The notes beneath the pieces were generated by a model. The model ran no database searches. It saw only the letters and a program-made list of their open reading frames with translations, and had not been told where the DNA came from. A stretch of DNA of 64,000 nt from positions 9,200,163-9,264,162 of the forward strand of contig NC_088297.1 in the NCBI RefSeq assembly GCF_032854445.1, read 5' to 3'. The DNA comes from Liolophura sinensis (Eukaryota > Mollusca > Polyplacophora > Chitonida > Chitonidae). Of the stretch, positions 1 to 12,089 are shown in pieces. How positions within the stretch are numbered: the stretch's first letter is position 1; each line of letters starts with the position of its first letter. Made by a program: the position numbers and the translations under genes.

Positions 1-180
1 TGAAGTTTTAATACATACCAAACAAACCTCTTAATACCTTAAACTTATAGCTTGGACGGAAGATTCTATCATTCTTCCAACCCATTTGTTTTCTTATGGA
101 GACTTAGTCCATTTAAATAAGCTTTGCGCATGCGTTCAAGTATAGAGTGCTGTAAGGTGTGTTCGCCGTTGAATTATCTT
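1..180 (+). repeat. Dispersed repeat, copy 1, left half
   Basis: This stretch is closely similar, in the same orientation, to 5813-5993. Both begin tgaagttttaatacatacca and share the run tgctgtaaggtgtgttcgcc. The continuation of the second copy is found here only after 2.5 kb, at 2695-2890. Copy 1 therefore appears split by inserted DNA. No coding capacity is seen. Confidence 0.75.
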
Positions 181-1041
181 TTTCATAGTTTTAGTTTATT
201 GTTTAGTTTGTTGTTTATTCACCAACAGTCAGAATATAGATGTATACAAGGATATAATAAAGAAGATCAAAGTATAAACATTTATGATTACAAACAAATG
301 TTTAAGTGACTTCGAGGCGAGAATAAAATCCGGGTGGACTTGTTCTATCCCGTTATAGTCATGCATACTGTAAGTACGATTATAGAAGAACAACTACACA
401 TGTATGTATACCGATATGACAAGATACAAGGCTGGCTGGTGGTGATACGATATAAGTTAGTTTGCTGGTAGAGATCCGATTTCATAATATTCATGAGTTG
501 GTCCTTTAATTTATTTTAAACAGAGAAAAAGAGGTGATAGTTTTGAGATATTGGGGAAATTTGTTTCATTTTTGAGGGCCTTTCGAACGGATGGAATTTT
601 CGGAAATGTTAGCTATTGTAAATGGCCTATAGAGATTTGGTCTTTGATTTCGTGTAGGATAAAAGTGTACGTCAGACTGCATTTTGAAAACGGTTTGAAA
701 CGTTTCTGGAAGGTTGAAGAGACTGTATACAGACTTATAGACAATTTGGAGGCAAAAGAAGAAGCTGAGTTGAAATATGTTAAGGATTTTTAATTGACGG
801 AATAAGGAGAGGGTGTGTGTAAGCTAGTGTGATGAAGTAATGATGCGGATTGCCCGCGCAGATTGCCCGCTTTTGCTAAATATATAAGGGAGTTACGTGT
901 GTCCTGTATGTGTTACCCCCAAAGTGCATTTACATAGGAAAGGTAAGGTAGAATGAGGGGGGAAATACAGTATCAGAAGTGTTTTTTGTTCATTAACTTC
1001 TTTATATGTTTTATAATTCCTGTGTTGCGCGAAATTTTATT
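181..1041. other. No gene recognised; probable insertion 3' flank
   Basis: The stretch lies between the left half of the split repeat and the LINE reverse transcriptase remnant. It may include the 3' untranslated part of that LINE, which reads leftward. Short open frames here have no recognisable motif. A short local duplication (attgcccgc repeated near 848-870) is the only structure noticed. Confidence 0.4.
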
Positions 1042-2620
1042 TTATATATATGTAATGTACGATGTCCATGACAGGTTAGCGCTGAAAACAACGCCAAGAA
1101 ACTTGAAATTATCAACGAATTCTATTTCATAGCTGCCTATTTTTATTTTGGGGATATCTGGAGGGAGTAATTTCTTGTATGGTTTAGTGATCATGCATTT
1201 CGTTTTATTAATATTTAATAAAACTTTATTGACATGGAACCAACGTTGAACTGACTCCAGCTCACCTGTCATAGTACCAATTATTCCTGAATATTATAAC
1301 CAGAAAGATGAAGGCTGGTGTCATCGGCAAAAAGAATGAAGTTGAAAAGAGACGGGGAGTTGATTATGTAATTTATATAGACTGAAAACAATAGGGGTCC
1401 TAATATGGATCCCTGGGGCACTCCACAGTCAATTGGGGACGTTGGGTAGGTAGCCTCTTTATAGGAAACACACTGTGACCTGTTGGGCAGCTAACTATTG
1501 AACCAGTCATTCGTTATATCCGGATATCCATTACGTCGTGATTTTTGTAGCAATATATTATGGTCTACTGTGTCGAAAGCTTGGACAGGTCAATGAAAGT
1601 AACTAAGCTGAATTTGCGCTGTTCCTTGTCCGAAAATAATTTTTCGCATAGGACAGTGTCGGCGTATACAGTAGAGTGGTTACATCGAAATCCGAACTGA
1701 GTATTTGCTTTAATGGCATTTTTTTCCAGAACATCAATCAGTTGAAGGGCGACTAACTTTTCTACAATTTTGCTGATAGCAGATGGTTCCGAAATCGGCC
1801 TGTAATAAGTAAGTTCATCACTAGATTAATGCGAATTCTAAAAGAAAGGTTAATTATATGAGAAAGAGGCACTGAGGGGCACTGAGATACAGGCTGATTT
1901 CAACACAGACATGCATACGCCATCAATACCTGGGGCAGAGGATCCTAGTTCGTAGATAAAACAGTTAACATCGGTCGGTGTGACTAGTGATAGATTAAAA
2001 TTTGCGTTAGGTGCTTGCTGCAGAAAATCAAGAGGAGATTTCATTGTTTCGGGGATAGTTTTCTTTAGATCTCATGCAGCAGTGCTGAAATATTTGTTGA
2101 AATTATTTGCTATGGATTGCTCATCTAAGAGGTCATTGTATTCATCAGTGAAATTTGTTGATCTGTCACTTTTATTTCGTCTAAAGAGTTCGTTCAAGAC
2201 TTTCCATGTACCTTTGATGTCGTTGTTTGCCTTATTAAATTTACACTCATAGTATTCTATTCTTGGTCTCGATATTAGTTTATTAAGTTTGTTTCTGAAA
2301 GATCTATATTGATTTCTTTTATTGGGAACAAGTAGTTGTTCATGATAGAGGTTATTTTGGTATATATTTGGTAAAAATACTCATTCCAGTGAGTATTTTT
2401 AATGAGGCCTACTTCGGAAAATGCTTCAGTTCAGTCATTTTACGATATTTTGATTTTCTGTGTGTCGGCGATGGTTGAATATTGACCTTAAAAATATGAA
2501 TCAAGAGAAAATGGCCACTTATATCAGTTAGTACTATGTCAGAAACAAGAAGCTGTTCGTGAAAATATCATCAATCAGTGTGTAGAGCTTGTGTTGTTAC
2601 TTTATACTGGCTAAAGGCAA
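1042..2620 (-). mobile_element. Decayed CR1/jockey-type LINE (endonuclease end plus reverse transcriptase)
   Basis: Read on the minus strand from about 2620 to 1042, several frames together give a non-LTR retrotransposon ORF2. First comes an endonuclease C-terminus (SDIVLTDISGHF near 2540-2490). Next is a linker with FNKANNDIKGTWKVLNELF near 2240-2190. The reverse transcriptase start follows, with APGIDGV near 1945-1925, then RPISEPSAISKIVEKLV near 1800-1745. After that come GVPQGSILGPLLF near 1430-1390 and the catalytic box FADDTSLHLS near 1330-1305. Last is the thumb-like end WFHVNKVLLNINKTKCM around 1235-1185. Motif order and wording fit CR1/L2/jockey-group elements. Stops and frame changes interrupt it throughout, so it is inactive. 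It sits inside a split copy of a dispersed repeat. Confidence 0.8.
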
Positions 2621-2694
2621 TTTCGGTGGCAAGTAAGACTGGTTTTACAAGGAGCTGAATATAGGCGATTCTCTAAAGGAAATACATTACAGTG

Positions 2695-2890
2695 AATAAA
2701 TGTCTTTGCTTCCAGGCAAAAAAAAACAAACAAAAAACAATTGGTTTTATGTTCCCGTAACAGCAGGTTTTAATTTGAATAGGTCGGTTTCCTCTGGTCA
2801 TTTATTTCATATGTATTTTTTTGCCAGTCTAAATGCAAAATACAATGCAATGAATGATGTTTTTCTGGAGAGAATTTAATCACTTTTTTG
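2695..2890 (+). repeat. Dispersed repeat, copy 1, right half
   Basis: The stretch matches 6025-6185 in the same orientation. Shared landmarks are gtctttgyttccagg followed by an A-run, then an ATGTTC/AGGTTC segment and a tttcctcgggtcattt-like segment. In the second copy it is continuous with the left half; here the two halves are separated. Confidence 0.65.
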
Positions 2891-3287
2891 CGGATGACAC
2901 TTCCTTGCTAATTTCCCAGAATTCTTTCAACATCGGCTATCACAAAAACCGGAAGTTGGTGGCTATATTTACCGTGTCTCACGAATACGACGGGTAAATG
3001 AATTTAACTTACACGTAACCTATAGGCCTCCCTTTACTCGGCTCGGCTTTCGGCCTCGCCTTACTATGTTCGGTATTATGGAATATATATGGCGCAAAAC
3101 ACCAACCGAATAAAAAAAAAACATAAATTTTACTCTATTTTACTATTACTTGTGCCGTAGACTGTCTGTTATGAACAATGAAGAACTGAAATGAAAATCA
3201 TTTATATGACATAAACACTGTAAATTTATGACGTTCGTACAATTCCAATTACCTCCATAATTTGCATGTCTGTAAGTCCACGGTAAC
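2891..3287. other. No gene recognised
   Basis: AT-rich sequence with one short stretch resembling the 3' end of a SINE (ggaatatatatggcgcaaaacaccaaccg near 3080-3108). No motif-bearing open frame is seen. Confidence 0.4.
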
Positions 3288-3790
3288 GTTATACATGTTT
3301 CTATAACCATGTGTTTAACACGTCTTCTGATGTACTCAACGTGAGAAATAGTCTTACACTTCCACAGGTGAATATTTCGATTCATCTACGTTAAACATGT
3401 TTCTATAACTATCTGTTTAACACGTCTTCTGTTGTACTTAACGAGTGAAATAGTCTTACATTTCCACAAGTGAATATTTCGTTTCATCTACGTTAAACAT
3501 GCTTCTATAACTATCTGTTTAACACCTGATGTACTTAACGAGTGAAATATTCTCACATTTCCATAAATGAATATTCCGTTTCATCTACGTTAAACATGTT
3601 TCTATAACTATCTGTTTAACACGTCTTCTGATGTACTTAACGAGTGAAATAGTCTCACATTTCCATAAATGAATATTCCGTTTCATCTAAGTTAAACATG
3701 TTTCTATATCTGTCTGTTTAACACGTCTTCTGTTGTACTTAACGAGTGAAATAGTCTTACATTTCCACAAATGAATATTTCGTTTCATCT
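3288..3790. repeat. ~100-bp tandem array, five copies
   Basis: Five head-to-tail units begin near 3288, 3388, 3490, 3588 and 3689, so the period is 98-102 bp. Each unit starts like acgttaaacatgtttctata. It continues with ctgtttaacacgtcttct, then gtacttaacgagtgaaatag, and ends with aatatttcgtttcatcta. The third unit carries a small deletion after ctgtttaacac. The open frame at 3146-3385 on the minus strand lies across the first unit and is probably incidental. Confidence 0.9.
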
Positions 3791-5375
3791 ACTTTGAACC
3801 AAGAAAACAAAGTAACTAACAGAACTTTACTCGGTAGGCCTACATAACAGTAGTAGCTCTAAACAAAATATTAAGATTTTTTCTGTTGTACTGTTTTATT
3901 TTTACTTCGAGGATTTTCCGACACCAAGGTAGGACATACTCTGATATGTATCTTAGAATTCATTTTAGATTCACACGTGTGCAATTTGAAATGATCTGTG
4001 TCCGTTTTATTAAATAAAACTTTCTGCTTATTTATTGCATATTCTAAACCTGTAATACCTTTGTAGCATTTGTACGAGAGTTATTGTGCCTTGTACAAAA
4101 CGTAACACGACGAATGCTGCTACGTTCGATGACGTATACTTCAACACTATCAAAACTCGTACACAGACTGGTACATTGTCTGTTATAGGAATAACATCAC
4201 ATGTTACAACCTTGGCTAAGTTTAATTACGTCTGCATGCCTCTCAGCGGCTTTAGAGAAATGCATTGATTTGGGTGAAAGTTTGTCAATAGGTTAGCCTT
4301 TGATTAATTCACTTCATCAATTCACTTTCTCTGATTATCCGGATCGGTATCCTCAATGTTTAAAACAACTGTTCATTAGAACAGAAATCCGCAGTATTGT
4401 CCCTTCGTCTGTAAAAACAGATGTGGTGGAGATTGGTGCCCTAAGAGTACATTTCGTTTAGTCGTACATCATGGAATAAGCTTGGATCGTTCCCAGTTTC
4501 GCTTCTGTTGACCTGCTACGACTTCGGTCATAAGTGGCAAATGATATAGCTATTGTCCAATCAAGACACGTTTTACAAGTGAACCTCGATCACTGGAAGG
4601 CCAAATCCTGGGAGAAATTGTCAGCATGGCTCTGATTGACTTAGGATGTCTCATTCACTGAACACAATACCAGACTAGCGAAATCTTCTGTCTCAAAGGG
4701 ATGTTCGTTTGCGAGGAGAATTTATTACATGGCGTGGCCAGAGATGGACCATTGCCATAATCAGATGATCGCAATAAGGGATGTGCCCAAGGCTACGTTT
4801 TAAGCGCTGCCAAACACTTTTAAAATAAAACATGCATAGTGTAGCAAAGACGCGGTTTCTCACCTGCTACATGTATGTGTTATCAGACATCATTTTTAAC
4901 ATTTTTTTTATTCTTTTTTTTCTTACTTGAATGTCGTTTATCGATATATCCTAGGATATTTCACTTATACAACGGTGCCGCGTTTTAAGGCATACGTGGG
5001 GCAGATCTTGGAGGAAATAGCCGCTCTTTGCCAAGTGCCTGACCTGAAACTCCTGATTCCAGTCGCATCAGAGAGAGCTGGATTCATGCAACACTCTGCA
5101 TAATGTTCCCACGACAGACCAGCCGAACCTGTACCTGTTGAGATTCATTCGAAAAGCACCTAGTATTCTAATACGAGTAGACAGTGACGTATTTTAGCCG
5201 ATGATTGCTTTGGTACTCTATAATTGGTGTCCTTTTTTTTAGGACCGCAGCCTGCGCAATATCTCTTGTCATAGCGCCAGGAAATCGTTTTGGTCTTTGT
5301 TCAGTTACAAGTGAAGATAAGACTTTCACCGCCTTAACTCCATATATATTGTTTACAACTTACAAATCATCAATT
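3791..5375. other. No gene recognised
   Basis: This is 1.6 kb of low-complexity-free but uninformative sequence. Open frames are under 70 codons and show no known motif. No splice-flanked exon could be argued for. Confidence 0.4.
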
Positions 5376-5485
5376 CCCCCGGTTTTGCCCGGCTTCCTCC
5401 CACCATAATGCTGGCCGCCGTCGTATAAGTGAAATATTCTTGAGTACGGCGCAAAACACCAATCAAATAAATAAATAAATAAACA
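5376..5485 (+). mobile_element. SINE-A fragment (3' part)
   Basis: Only the 3' body and tail of the family are present: the ataatgctggccgccgtcg segment, then taagtgaaatattcttgag, aaaacaccaatcaaa and an (ATAA)n tail. The tRNA-like head is missing. See the full copies at 29913 and 57879. Confidence 0.9.
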
Positions 5486-5812
5486 AATCATCAATATACC
5501 AATTTGTGAATGAATAATATTGAGCCTGATGAAACTTTCTCTTAATAATTTCTGCATATAGTCGTATTCATTACGAGAACAAGTATAAGTAAGCTAAAAG
5601 AGGAACAATTGAGGAAAAGAGCACAATTTGTACAAAACGGAATACCTGTACAATGTTGATATATGATTGCCCTGAATTTCACATAGGTTTATTTCTTGGG
5701 AGATCCATGCTCTGGTCATCGAAGTCCCCACTTGATTACACTTATGAGTCTGAACAACTGCCGTTACGGGAAATAAACTCTTCGATACGAAGCATAAGCT
5801 TGATTGTTATTG

Positions 5813-6185
5813 TGAAGTTTTAATACATACCAAACAAACCTCTTAATGTCTTACATCGCTTAGACGGAAGATTCTAGTATACTTCCCAGTCATTTGTTTT
5901 CTTATGGACATTTAGTTCATCTAATTAAGCTTTGTGCATGCGCTCAAGTTTAGAGTGCTGTAAGGTGTGTTCGCCGTTTAATAATCTTTCAGATAGCCTT
6001 TATGCTACTGATATGTGCCTAGTGGATAAAAGTCTTTGTTTCCAGGGAAAAAAAACAACTGGTTTTAGGTTCGCTTAACAACAAGTTTTAATTTGATGAG
6101 GTCGCTTTCCTCGGGTCATTTGTTTCATATTGTTTTAGTTTTTGGGAGTCTAACTAAATGATATTTTTCTACAGAAAATTAATCA
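5813..6185 (+). repeat. Dispersed repeat, copy 2 (uninterrupted)
   Basis: The left part matches 1-180 and the right part matches 2695-2890, and here they are continuous. The junction corresponding to the insertion in copy 1 falls near 5993-6025. No coding motif is seen, and the family is not recognised. Confidence 0.7.
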
Positions 6186-6257
6186 TTGATTTTTTTCAAG
6201 CCAAATGTTGAATTGTTTCAGTATTTCTGGTGTTTATCTGAAAAAAAAAGTAAGACC

Positions 6258-6450
6258 ACTTCGTGGCCATATGGTCAGATCGTCCGCTTCGAAGCTGGAA
6301 CACCTTGGATCAAAGTCTGGAAACCTGGGATCAAACCGAGTAGTGTTATAACAAAGACTTTAAAAACAGTACTTCTTGTTGCCTCGCTGGGCGCTCAGCA
6401 CTGGGTGCTTAGAGTAAGGGCTTGTTGGCCCGGTCACATAAACACAAAAA
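6258..6450 (+). mobile_element. SINE-C, 5' part
   Basis: tRNA-like start with ctgggatcaaaccgag as B-box region, then caaagactttaaaaacagta, ttgttgcctcgctgg and ctcagcactgggtgctta. The same order occurs at 20768-21115 (+) and 12630-12900 (-). The 3' part is missing here. Confidence 0.7.
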
Positions 6451-7729
6451 ATAATAATAAAGTTGACCCCTTTTGACGTTTGTTGGCCTCCATGCAACGA
6501 ACGTCATGTAAGAGCACGTATGAGAATACCCTAATGGCAGGTGTGTTGCTTCATTAATAATCCTTTGTTAGTCTCTCTTCATCCCACAGGTCTCTGCTTA
6601 AGGGAATAAGGGTCTTTGTTTTCTGAAGAAAATGTAACCTAGGTACATTTCAGTGCTATCAGTCTTCCTTGTGCAAATACGTACCCTTATAAGGATTTTT
6701 TTTTCTAGGTAATATTTTTACATACTCTCCAATAAAAAGCTGTGGCTAAAAACTCCATCCCCAAACCATCCCGTCCCTTCTCTACTCAACTTTCTGGAGA
6801 TGTTAAGCCTGTCAGTAGGCCTACTGGGTTGTGAATGGGTATTGTTACACAAATTTAACACGAACCACAAAAGAACTAAGAAAGCATATAATGTACGCAA
6901 TAGGGAAGTTTCGAGTCCGAAGTCTTTTATCGCTAAACGCAAAAAGTTTTAATGTGTCGTGACCTGTCAAATATCTTAGGCTACTATGACATAATCACAT
7001 ATACTATAACATGGGCGCAAATAGTTTCGCAAAAAGTTATGGAGAGGTGGAGAAAATTGATGAGCAGAAAAGCGCTGGAGAAAACAGATGAGGTGAATGT
7101 TTGGGAACTTGAGAAGTTTCTAAAGGAAAGGTGTCATTTGTGAATTTGGAACACGTTGAAACAAGTGATAGGTAAATTAATGTCGGCAAAGGCAGCCTAA
7201 TATTCCTCACACATCACATCATACAGGAGGACGGTTTTTACCTTCAACGAATTCGAAACTTCCTATTGGGACGGCAAAAGAGTCAACCCAGTCAACAGTT
7301 TTGAATGAGGATGGAAAGACACATGGAATGATCTACGGTAATAAATTAAATTAGTATCAAAACTGTGTCAGGAATATACGTGAACAATTTTTTATTACAT
7401 TTACCATAACATAGATATCTGAAACAGGCCTTCACCAAAAAGTTACTGACAAAGAATGAGAAAGGATGAAAACAACTGGGTAACAAAGTATTAGTGAGCT
7501 TAAACGTTACTGAAGGAAAAAATCCTCCGGTACACGGAGAGACAGGTGATCAGTAAATAAATGACAACAAAAGATACCCAACATTTATGAGAATTCAAAT
7601 GATTCAGTATAGCCTTTCTTTCAGCTTTAGCGACAAAAGAGTTCGAGCTCAAAACTACTCTATTTCTCCCAAAAGAAAGTCCATCTACGTAGTTTTGTTA
7701 GCGTTTTGTCAACCGGTCCATCTTGTAGC
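6451..7729. other. No gene recognised
   Basis: The interval downstream of the minus-strand EF-hand exon holds only short frames without motifs. An AT-rich 3' flank of the neighbouring gene may extend into 7400-7729. Confidence 0.4.
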
Positions 7730-7735
7730 TTTATT
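7730..7735 (-). terminator. AATAAA polyadenylation signal overlapping the stop codon
   Basis: On the minus strand the EF-hand frame ends at TAA (7736-7734), which overlaps an AATAAA hexamer at 7735-7730. If used, the 3' UTR would be only some tens of bases. Use of this hexamer is inferred from sequence alone. Confidence 0.4.
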
Positions 7736-8270
7736 ATTTTTTCCTTTGGTAGAGAAAGGAGAAGTCCTGGGTGGGATCCTCCTCTAAGGCCATCTGGATG
7801 AACCCATGTTTAAACTCCTCGGGGGAGATAAATCCGTCCCCTTTTGCGTTCATCTTCTCAAAGGTTCTGGCACAGAACTCTTTATCCTCGATACCACGAC
7901 TCCTGTAGAAGTGTTCCCACTCGATTGGACTTAGCTTCCCGTCTTGGTTTAGATCGAGCGTCGTAAAATAGGCATCGAGAATTTCAGGCAGGAATTCCTT
8001 GCGGTACCATTCCGTTTTGATAAGACCTACAGCACCTTGGATCCAGTCCTCCTTCGTCAAGGACGCTTGGTCAGCCGGATATCCCGCTGACTGACAGACT
8101 CGTGCATAGTACTCCTTAAATTGCTCTTTCAGACGTGTACCTTCCTCCACTTTGCCTTTTCCCAACAACTTGTGAGGGAAGACCATCAAGTCGTCCAAGC
8201 AGACAACCCCGTCATTGTCCAAGTCAATAACGTTAAAGATGTCCTTTTTGTGAGCTCGGAATTTTTGAAG
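7734..8270 (-). CDS. EF-hand protein, SCP/calexcitin-like, last exon
   Basis: A 537-nt exon follows a pyrimidine-rich acceptor (ttttctcttcacaag, ending at 8271) in phase 0. It encodes 178 residues plus TAA. The first calcium loop, DLDNDGVVCLDD, is usable. The second EF-hand is degenerate around WIQGAVGLIKTEWY. The third loop, DLNQDGKLSPIE, is canonical. The fourth, NAKGDGFISPEE, has Lys at the third ligand position and is doubtful. The C-terminus DPTQDFSFLYQRKK closely parallels the paralogue at 36171-36707. Family knowledge: such cytosolic proteins buffer or sense calcium in muscle or neurons. The N-terminal exon or exons should lie to the right and were not found. The frame is intact, with no sign of decay. 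Confidence 0.85.
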   Translation of the reverse strand, partial: LQKFRAHKKDIFNVIDLDNDGVVCLDDLMVFPHKLLGKGKVEEGTRLKEQFKEYYARVCQSAGYPADQASLTKEDWIQGAVGLIKTEWYRKEFLPEILDAYFTTLDLNQDGKLSPIEWEHFYRSRGIEDKEFCARTFEKMNAKGDGFISPEEFKHGFIQMALEEDPTQDFSFLYQRKK

Positions 8271-8272
8271 CT

Positions 8273-9331
8273 TGTGAAGAGAAAATAAAGTAAAAATTGT
8301 CTTATTTCCAAGGAAACAAGGATGCCTTTCACGATTGTCATTAATCGGTGGGAAGCCTTGCGGAATATCGGATTAAACCAAAACCTATCTTCTTTAACTT
8401 AAAACAAATATCATGTTTGCCGCCGTGTGACTGTTTAGAACGTCATGCAAGACCGCGTAAGGGGCAGATATGTGGAGTAAAGTTACTAGAAACCCCATTA
8501 ACGGCAGAGGCAGACGAATTTCGGGGATGCCTGTCTGAGGTTGAGATTAAATCAAAATACATAGGCGTATTCGAATCGTTATACCCGTGTTGATTTCACA
8601 CGAAAATGAAGTTTCGAATGCCAAAGTGTAACACGAGATCACTGTTCGTGAACGAGATTTTCACTCCCCATTTTTCTGGAGTTGGAACGGAGCACAACAA
8701 GAACGATATTGAAATAAAGCGCCCGATGTGGTTTTTGTGCACTTACACATTTGCATCAGCTGACACGAGAACACGGCCCTCAGCTTACACGCTTAGGTGG
8801 ATTCGAATATAGCCAATGGTACTCTGCAATTCATAATTATGCCTAATTCCGCTTAAATAAGGGTTATCACCCGAGCATCAGGTGCTTGACCGGTTACATA
8901 ATAGACCGACGGCTTTTGCCCGAACATAGGCTCTATTGTCCATTTTCGGGGGACAATTCTGACGATCATTTACATTGGCATCAGAAATGATCTCGATTTC
9001 TAAGTAGTTTGTGTTTGTCAGATATGTACAGCAATGATGCATTTAAGGCGACACCAAATTCCAAACCTTTATTCAATCTAAATAAATTGGCGCTATTCAT
9101 GTGGACTAGAAGTCTAGGATAAAAACACGGTCTTTGAAACTATCAGTTTCGATCAAACCCGATGACTAGTGAAATTATGATTAAGATCTTTGTGCCTATT
9201 TTACACAGGACGACCATCAACCCATTAAAATGACCCTCAAGTCACATTTGATACACGCAGCATACAGAATCAAGACCACAAAATTATCAAATCCTTAGCA
9301 ATTTGCATCGTATTTTCTTGTAAAACAGACC
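8273..9331. other. No gene recognised (upstream intron of EF-hand gene?)
   Basis: The stretch is expected to contain intron or promoter of the minus-strand EF-hand gene. Open frames at 8348-8593 and 8606-8812 on the plus strand have no recognised motif. No upstream coding exon could be identified. Confidence 0.35.
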
Positions 9332-9692
9332 GGCCCGGATAGCACAGTTGGTAGAGCGTCCGCTTCGGGAGTGGTAGATCCAGGATCAATCCTGGGTCGA
9401 GTCACACCTAAGACTTTAAAAGAGGAAGTTGTGGCTTCCTCGTTTGGCTTTCAGCATTGTGGGGATATTGCAACGACTGGTTGACCCGTATCAGTATAAT
9501 GGCTTGGGCTGGGCGGCTTATACTTGCCTTCGTCTATCAGTCGTCTCATTGAAGCAGCACTAGATAAAAGAGCGGTGGAAATCCGTCCTGCAACAAGGAG
9601 GTACATTACATACACCCTAAGGATTCCTTCGTCGTCATATGACTGAAAAATTGTTGAGCACGACGTTAAACCCCAATCACTCACTCACTCCT
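9332..9692 (+). mobile_element. SINE-B, full length
   Basis: tRNA-derived head with an A box in gatagcacagttggtagag and a B box in ggatcaatcctgg. The body runs through ttgaagcagcactaga and ttccttcgtcgtcatatgac. The 3' end is acgacgttaaaccccaatca followed by a (CACT)n tail. It is about 360 bp long. It matches 30352-30660, 39898-40185 and, inverted, 50063-50395. Confidence 0.9.
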
Positions 9693-9897
9693 GTAAAACA
9701 GTGGAATTGGGTAACAAATACAGCACAATACAACCCTTTTGTATCCCTAGAAGAACATTTTGAACTTATGTGGAAAAATTAGTGTCGAATGATGTAAGCA
9801 AAATGCTCCAAGCTCAGTGATATTTTCCAGAAAAGCACATGAGACTGTTACACATGTCAGGAATAGAAAGAAGTTTGCACTCTTGCCCTTGCCATTC

Positions 9898-9982
9898 CTT
9901 AGCACATATCACCACAATATGGCTGAAATATTTCCGACGTGGCCTTAAACCATAATCATTCATTCATTCATTCATTCTTAGC
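9898..9982 (+). mobile_element. SINE-D 3' end with (ATTC)n tail
   Basis: The stretch reads caatatggctgaaatatttc, cgacgtggccttaaacc, then ataatcattcattcattcat. It looks like the 3' end of another SINE family with an ATTC tail. A relative lies near 61860-61932. The 5' part is not recognisable. Confidence 0.6.
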
Positions 9983-11277
9983 ACATAATTAGGTCATTTG
10001 TACTGTGTGCTTTTTATCAGGATTGTTGTGAACGTTTCACAGAGATATGGTAGAATGTAACTTTTTAGATATGTGACATTAAGAAACGCTTAAATTCATT
10101 GATTCTATGTCTTATAGGCTGTTGGGTAATATGCCAATGTCCATGCCTATGAGCTGGGTAAGGGCCATGTTTGTTCTGTATACAAAGAGAAGGAATAGTC
10201 GCTCTGGCTGGGTGGTGGACGCCAATAATTTAAGTTCTCGCCCTACTTCTACTTCCTTTTTTTAGTACATGTAAGAAAACACGGAAGTCAAGTGTTTCTG
10301 GTGTGAAGGTATTTAAAACTAGGAGTGATGAGAAGTGTGTAACTCCGTAATACGCGACTTATCACGTCTCTGGTTAGAGAGGCTGGGCAATACGCAAAAA
10401 AAAAACAGTCGCGGATAACAATAGCGCCAGTATGTAACCCGGGGTTAGATATCTACGTGGAGATTCGAATGCAGCCTATGGTGCCCAAACGGTTCATAAC
10501 GAAGGTTCCCCCATTATTCATTCCGCCTCTACCCACTCTCAGAAAAGGCATAATTTACATTCTAACAAAAATATTTGTACACTTCAACTACATTTCAACT
10601 TATTTCAACGTCGAATCGAACGCGTGTGAAATGTCATCCGACGTTTAGACACGTGTGACGTTTAGTACATGGAGCAAAGTGGAATTTAACTCGTTACAGA
10701 GTAACGGCATTATTTTACATGAACTAGATGTTTCATTGGAGTTTAACATCCTTTTCAATATTATTTCGGTCATATCACGACGGTGTCTCCTTAACCGAAG
10801 TAGACCTGACCTTTTGTCGACATTTGTGTTATAATGTTGCTTCACTGCAACGCCATGTCGGTGACACCAGACACGATGCCCAAACCCTCAGAGACACGAA
10901 GTAATGACTAAATCGACTACAGCAATATATTTACTACTTCAGCCGATACCTGAGCGAACACGTCTGTCTTCGTGCACGGCTTGTTGGGCGTATTACATGG
11001 GAATTCGCGTCAAAACGACGCAGTTTGTGATGGACTCTCGTGAAGAGAAGCAAACATACTCCCGCGTCAGTTAGAACCAGCACTGGACGACCTTGAATTT
11101 CCAATTTATTACACTGACAGCACTGAACACACTTCAGAGTTTTCAGACGAACTGGGAATGAGTCAATGTGAATTTTACGTTTGTTCACGCATTTCCCGCT
11201 GCACTGGTTATACGGACTATTAAGCTATAGCTTTGTCCTGCTTTACACTGTGCGCGTTTATCTCATAATTTAATACT

Positions 11278-11280
<3 letters not shown>
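9983..11280. other. No gene recognised
   Basis: Short motif-free open frames occur on both strands (for example 10457-10648 and 10934-11188). A stretch at 10446-10530 is loosely similar to 8795-8870, suggesting an unrecognised low-copy repeat. Confidence 0.35.

Positions 11281-11360
<80 letters not shown>
11281..11360. repeat. (TA)n microsatellite
   Basis: About 80 bp of nearly perfect TA dinucleotides with a single phase break near 11319. Confidence 0.95.
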
Positions 11361-11363
<3 letters not shown>

Positions 11364-12053
11364 CATATATTTTTTATATCTTATTCTTATCCAATCAATG
11401 CCATCAACAACTTCACCTCCATGTATGTTTACATACTCACTTTGCTTGTCATTCTCCCGGTTTGCCAGATGTCTAGATGTTCAGCTGTAGATTATAACCT
11501 GGCAAGTTCACACGTACGGAGTATACATTTGTACTGAGCCACTCCATATAAATAGCTTTTCCACAGCTGTTAGGTGCAGCGTATGGCACAATATTATCCG
11601 AACACTTATCTTGGAAAACAATATTCTACTGGATTCACATCAAGTAAAAACGATGATACCTTTCTTTAATCTAAATAGTTTTCCATTTTAAATGTATTAG
11701 GTCAAAGAGGTATAAAAGATAACGAATATAATTAAAAAATCCAGGCTGTTTGCTGTTTTTCAGCTCTTGGTACAACCTGTAGAATTTCGCAGTAGGCTTT
11801 AATTGGTTAATTAAAGAACATTTGACCCTGATGTGAGGAAAATATTATTATCAGTATCATTATTATATATGTGCATTGGTACGTACATGAGCGAAATAAT
11901 TGTTTCCCTTTGTTTGCAGATTTTGTCTTGAAAAGGTCAATGTCTTTTACCTTGATGAGTAATTACATTTTATTTATACAAACGGTTTTAACGTCCCACT
12001 ATACAAAGGTGCGTAAACGCTTCTTAGCTTTTTGCTTGGGGTGCGAAATTGGC
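11361..12053. other. No gene recognised
   Basis: AT-rich sequence without repeats or motif-bearing frames. Confidence 0.4.
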
Positions 12054-12054
12054 T

Positions 12055-12089
<35 letters not shown>

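Noticed and set aside
3288-3790. CRISPR-like array
   Set aside because: Repeats are contiguous ~100-bp units without unique spacers, and the DNA is eukaryotic.
9332-9400. Possible tRNA gene (A and B boxes)
   Set aside because: The sequence continues into a repeated SINE body with a CACT tail, and the acceptor stem does not pair. It is a tRNA-derived SINE head. The same applies to 28196, 29913 and 57879.
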